Positions 5,025 through 7,644 of a stretch of 7,644 bases of DNA are shown piece after piece. The first letter of the stretch is position 1. Each line of letters begins with the position of its first letter. Below the pieces are notes generated by a model, which saw only the letters and a list, made by a program, of their open reading frames with translations, was not told the DNA's origin and did not search any database. The position numbers and the translations under genes are program-made. The stretch is taken from contig DATKKX010000238.1 of assembly GCA_035542775.1 (NCBI GenBank), forward strand, positions 1-7,644, read 5' to 3'. The stretch is from DATKKX01 sp035542775 (GTDB taxonomy: Bacteria; Planctomycetota; Phycisphaerae; UBA1845; UTPLA1).

Positions 5025-7277
5025 TGTCGCACAATCCTTATCCATTGCATCGTGCTTACACTCGGAGTCGCCAGTGTGCTGGCTGGGTGCCAGGACGACA
5101 AACAACAGTCGGTGAACCAAGGCGGAAGCCGGCAAGCCGGACCGCAGGCCACAAACCACGGAGATCCCGGCTGGCCGCGCATCTTCGAAAAAGACAAAGA
5201 TGAAGTCGTGCTGTATCAGCCGCAAATCGATGACTGGTCCGACTACTCCAAGATCAGTTTCCGGGCGGCGCTGGCGGTGACCCCCAAGGACCGCAAGGAG
5301 CCGGTTTACGGCGTGCTGACCGTCAAGGCCAAGACCTTTGTCGACCACGACAACCGTACGGTGCTGATGACTGATCTCGACACCGCTGTGCGCTTTGTCA
5401 ATGTCCCCGAGAAGGAGGCGGAGAAGCTCGAGAAGATCACTCGGGAGGTACTGCCGCACAAGGACTACCTGGAAGTCTCGCTGGATCGAGTGCTGGCCTG
5501 CCTCGACGCGTCCCAGGCCAAAATCCCCCGCGTGAACGTGAATCTGGATCCACCGCCGATCTTCAGGAGCGAATCGCCCGCCATCCTGATGATCTTCGCC
5601 GGCCCGCCGCAATTCAAGCCGATCAAGGATACCAAGCTGATGTATGCGGTGAACACAAACTGGCCGGTCTTCCTCGACACGGAGACGTCGCGGTACTACC
5701 TGCTGGACGGAGAGTCCTGGATCATGTCGCCGGACCCCCTCAAAGGGCCGTGGATCGCCGCGGCAGGTTTGCCGGTGGGCTTCTCGAAGCTGCCGAGCGA
5801 CGCCAGTTGGGAGGATGTCCGCAAGCACATTCCGGGCAAACCAGCCAAAGACGTCCCCAAGGTCTTTGCCAGCACCGCTCCGGCTGAATTGATCGTCACC
5901 GACGGCCCGCCCGCGTACACCCCCATCAGCGACACCGGCCTGATGTACGTCAGCAACCCCGAGCTGCCGCTGTTCCTGGACACCTCCGACAGCAGCTACT
6001 ACTACCTCGTCGCGGGACGGTGGTTCCATGCCAAGAGTCTCGACGGGCCGTGGTCCGCAGCGTCCGCTGACCTGCCGGCCAAGTTCGCCAAGATCCCCCC
6101 CGACAGCCCCGTCGGCTACGTACTGGCTGCCATACCCAATACACAACAGGCCAAGGACGCAATCCTCCTGGCCTCGGTTCCGCACACTGCCACCATCCAG
6201 CGGGATGACGCCAGGCTGGAGGTGGTCTATGACGGGCCGCCCAAGTTCGCTGACATCCTCGGCACGCCTATGCAGTACGCGGTCAACACGCAGTACGACG
6301 TAATCCTGACGGGCGGGAAATGTTACTGCTGCTACCAGGGAGTCTGGTTCGTCTCGCCGCAGGCGTCGGGGCCGTGGGCCGTCTGCACCACCGTGCCCGA
6401 TGTGATCTACACCATCCCGCCTGCTTGCCCGCTGTATAACGACACCTATGTCCGCGTGTACAGCACGACTCCTACGACGGTCGTTTACGGCTACACGGCC
6501 GGCTACTCCGGAGAATACCTGGCCGCGACCGGCGCGCTGATGTTCGGCGCCGGCATGCTGACGGGAGCGGCGATCGCCGACAGCGAGAACTGGTACCACT
6601 GCAGTCCGGCTTACTGGTCGTACGGCTGCGCGGCCACGTACCACTACGGCTACGGCGGATTCTACGGTGCCGCTGCCTACTGCGGCCCGTTCGGCGGCGC
6701 GGGGCACTACGCCGGCTACAACCCGGTAACCGGCGCATTCTCGCGCGGTGCTTACCACTACGGCCCCGCCGGCGCCGCGGGCTTCCACCAGGCCTACAAC
6801 CCCTTCACAAACACCTATCGGGCGCATGCCGGAGCGACCAACGGCTATCAGTCCTGGGGGCACAGCGTCGCTACGCGGGGTGACGAGTGGGCTTCCGCCG
6901 GGCACGTGTCCGGCGCTGCCGGCCGAGCCGGATACGTCCAGGGTTCGGGCGGGAGGTCGATAGCAGGCGTCCAGGGCGCCGGAGGCGGCGCCGTCGTGAA
7001 AGGCCCCGAGGGCAACCTCTACGCCGGCAGAGACGGTAATGTTTACAAGCGGTCCGAGGGCGGGGGATGGGAGCACTGGGGCGACAGCGGCTGGCATCCG
7101 GCTGAACAACACTCCAGTTGGTCGGACTCCGCGTTCCAGCAGCGAATGAACAATGACTGGGCCTCACGATTCCACGGCGAGGATCTCTCCTCGCGATTCA
7201 GCGGTTTTCGAGGCGGTGATTTCGGCGGATTCGGCGGCTTCCGCGGCGGTGGCTTCCGTGGCGGATTCCGACGTTGA
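5022..7277 (+). CDS. Large repeat lipoprotein of the WG/GPW-repeat, Gly/Tyr-rich envelope type (unknown function)
   Basis: The 751-residue protein starts at ATG 5022 (GGGGAG 8 bases upstream) with a lipoprotein signal ending in VLAGC (Cys23), so it is exported and lipid-anchored. Residues about 24-52 are a polar linker. Residues about 60-170 form a conserved N-terminal domain (DEVVLYQPQIDDW, FRAALAVTP, VYGVLTVKAKTFVDHDNRTV). Three related repeats follow at about 190-245, 290-345 and 400-455, each with GPP.(F/Y)..I..T.(L/M).Y..N, a YY/CY..(G)..W core and GPW; the third carries KCYCCY. Residues 470-500 read YNDTYVRVYSTTPTTVVYGY. Then come a Gly/Tyr/Ala-rich part with YNP.TG.(F/Y) repeats, a NLYAGRDGNVYKR motif and a tail ending GGFRGGGFRGGFRR. 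I recognise this as a widespread uncharacterised family, sometimes labelled carbohydrate-binding; that label is unproven. A 67-base gap to the OprB-type porin suggests one operon and a joint role in the outer envelope or sugar uptake. Confidence 0.75.
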   Translation: MCRTILIHCIVLTLGVASVLAGCQDDKQQSVNQGGSRQAGPQATNHGDPGWPRIFEKDKDEVVLYQPQIDDWSDYSKISFRAALAVTPKDRKEPVYGVLTVKAKTFVDHDNRTVLMTDLDTAVRFVNVPEKEAEKLEKITREVLPHKDYLEVSLDRVLACLDASQAKIPRVNVNLDPPPIFRSESPAILMIFAGPPQFKPIKDTKLMYAVNTNWPVFLDTETSRYYLLDGESWIMSPDPLKGPWIAAAGLPVGFSKLPSDASWEDVRKHIPGKPAKDVPKVFASTAPAELIVTDGPPAYTPISDTGLMYVSNPELPLFLDTSDSSYYYLVAGRWFHAKSLDGPWSAASADLPAKFAKIPPDSPVGYVLAAIPNTQQAKDAILLASVPHTATIQRDDARLEVVYDGPPKFADILGTPMQYAVNTQYDVILTGGKCYCCYQGVWFVSPQASGPWAVCTTVPDVIYTIPPACPLYNDTYVRVYSTTPTTVVYGYTAGYSGEYLAATGALMFGAGMLTGAAIADSENWYHCSPAYWSYGCAATYHYGYGGFYGAAAYCGPFGGAGHYAGYNPVTGAFSRGAYHYGPAGAAGFHQAYNPFTNTYRAHAGATNGYQSWGHSVATRGDEWASAGHVSGAAGRAGYVQGSGGRSIAGVQGAGGGAVVKGPEGNLYAGRDGNVYKRSEGGGWEHWGDSGWHPAEQHSSWSDSAFQQRMNNDWASRFHGEDLSSRFSGFRGGDFGGFGGFRGGGFRGGFRR

Positions 7278-7331
7278 AGCGAAATCTCTTTATATAGCGA
7301 CCCGGCGAGCCGTTGATGACATGCCCCGGCA

Positions 7332-7347
7332 GGGAGTTGCAGACATG
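7332..7347 (+). promoter_or_regulatory. Ribosome-binding site of the porin gene
   Basis: GGGAG (7332-7336) is 8 bases before ATG 7345 and supports this start over the in-frame ATG 7321. GGGAGTTGCAGACATG differs from the site at 5009-5024 in only two central bases. TGCCCCGG upstream (7322-7329) also occurs at 4981-4988; CCC at 7325-7327 could pair with GGG 7332-7334 over a GGCA loop. No convincing promoter is seen in the 67-base gap; TATATA near 7292 lacks a properly spaced -35. Confidence 0.5.
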
Positions 7348-7644
7348 GTGCGAGTTGACTTAGGACGACCTGCGATGTGCGTCGCGATCATGATCTCGAA
7401 CGCGGCTTTGCTGGGTCAGACATCTCAGCCCGCCGGGCATCAGGCCGAAGGCAGTAAAACGCAAGCCGCCCGCGAAAACGAACCCGCCCCTGCAACCTCG
7501 CAACCCGCCGAGGCGCCGGCCTTCTTCCGGCTGGACTACAGCGGCGACTTTCTCACCAGCCCGGCGATGACGGGGACCTGGGGCGGCGCCAGGACGAAAC
7601 TGGCTGAGGAGGGCATCTCGTTCAACGTCGAAACGCTCAACTAC
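7345..7644 (+). CDS. OprB-type carbohydrate-selective porin (N-terminal part; 3' end outside window)
   Basis: ATG 7345 follows GGGAG by 8 bases; 100 codons are visible and the frame is open to the window end. Residues 1-25 or so look like a Sec signal (RPAMCVAIMISNAALLGQ). They are followed by a low-complexity linker rich in Gln, Ala, Pro and Glu (residues about 26-58). Then comes the usual start of the OprB barrel: RLDYSGDFLTSPAMTGTWGG, followed by ARTKLAEEGISFNVETLNY. The TG.WGG.R..L...GI pattern is characteristic of the family, whose members form outer-membrane channels for sugars and other small solutes. Full-length proteins are about 400-500 residues, so most of the barrel is missing here. 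The extended linker before the barrel is longer than in proteobacterial OprB. It is probably co-transcribed with the lipoprotein gene upstream. Confidence 0.75.
   Translation, partial: MVRVDLGRPAMCVAIMISNAALLGQTSQPAGHQAEGSKTQAARENEPAPATSQPAEAPAFFRLDYSGDFLTSPAMTGTWGGARTKLAEEGISFNVETLNY

Noticed and set aside
4941..7112. 723-codon open frame on the minus strand opposite the lipoprotein gene
   Set aside because: Its product is Arg/Val/Gly-rich with no recognisable domain. The plus strand has a signal peptide, repeats and a family match, so this is an antisense shadow of a GC-rich gene.
7278..7344. Internal promoter at TATATA before the porin gene
   Set aside because: The nearest TTGAAG is only about 11-13 bases upstream, too short for a sigma70 spacer, and the gap fits an operon.

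Overview
The window looks like a GC-rich bacterial genome, most likely a planctomycete (Planctomycetota, perhaps Phycisphaerae-like). The best clue is a minus-strand protein that combines putative-Ig repeats with a C-terminal dockerin-like 'GDLNGDGFVNGLDIQPF' segment, an arrangement typical of that phylum. Lipoprotein signals, a porin and a YidE/AspT-type permease also indicate a diderm envelope. This placement is inference from protein style; no rRNA or marker gene is present.

Layout. (1) 2-250: C-terminal end of an unknown protein. (2) 469-about 1200: a lipoprotein of unknown function whose reading frame runs without a stop into the 3' part of a GH13 glycosidase gene (about 1199-1890), which carries a second frame change near 1545-1556. 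(3) 1903-2229: N-terminal end of a family-3 solute-binding protein, cut off near 2180. (4) 2262-about 3050, minus strand: C-terminal end of the Ig/dockerin-like surface protein, cut at its N-terminal side. (5) about 3045-3896: C-terminal half of a YidE/AspT-family permease without its first half. (6) 3897-4160: decayed IS701-type transposase fragment with an internal stop. (7) 4161-5021: about 860 bases with no credible protein, holding a tandem palindromic repeat, an extended -10 promoter and many inverted repeats. (8) 5022-7277: an intact 751-residue repeat lipoprotein, followed after 67 bases by (9) the start of an OprB-type carbohydrate porin, cut by the window edge.

Two themes stand out. 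The left half (433-4160) is a mosaic of gene pieces joined at about 1200, 2180-2260, 3045 and 3897. This is either real genome scrambling, with an IS relic at one edge, or a chimeric assembly; the sequence alone cannot decide. The right half is coherent: a long structured leader with its own promoter precedes a probable two-gene envelope operon (repeat lipoprotein plus porin). The two genes share a nearly identical ribosome-binding region, GGGAGT-NN-CAGACATG, with a CCCC run upstream that could pair with the Shine-Dalgarno sequence. The leader and this shared start site are the best candidates for undescribed biology here, but the RNA structures were found by eye and no comparative support is available.
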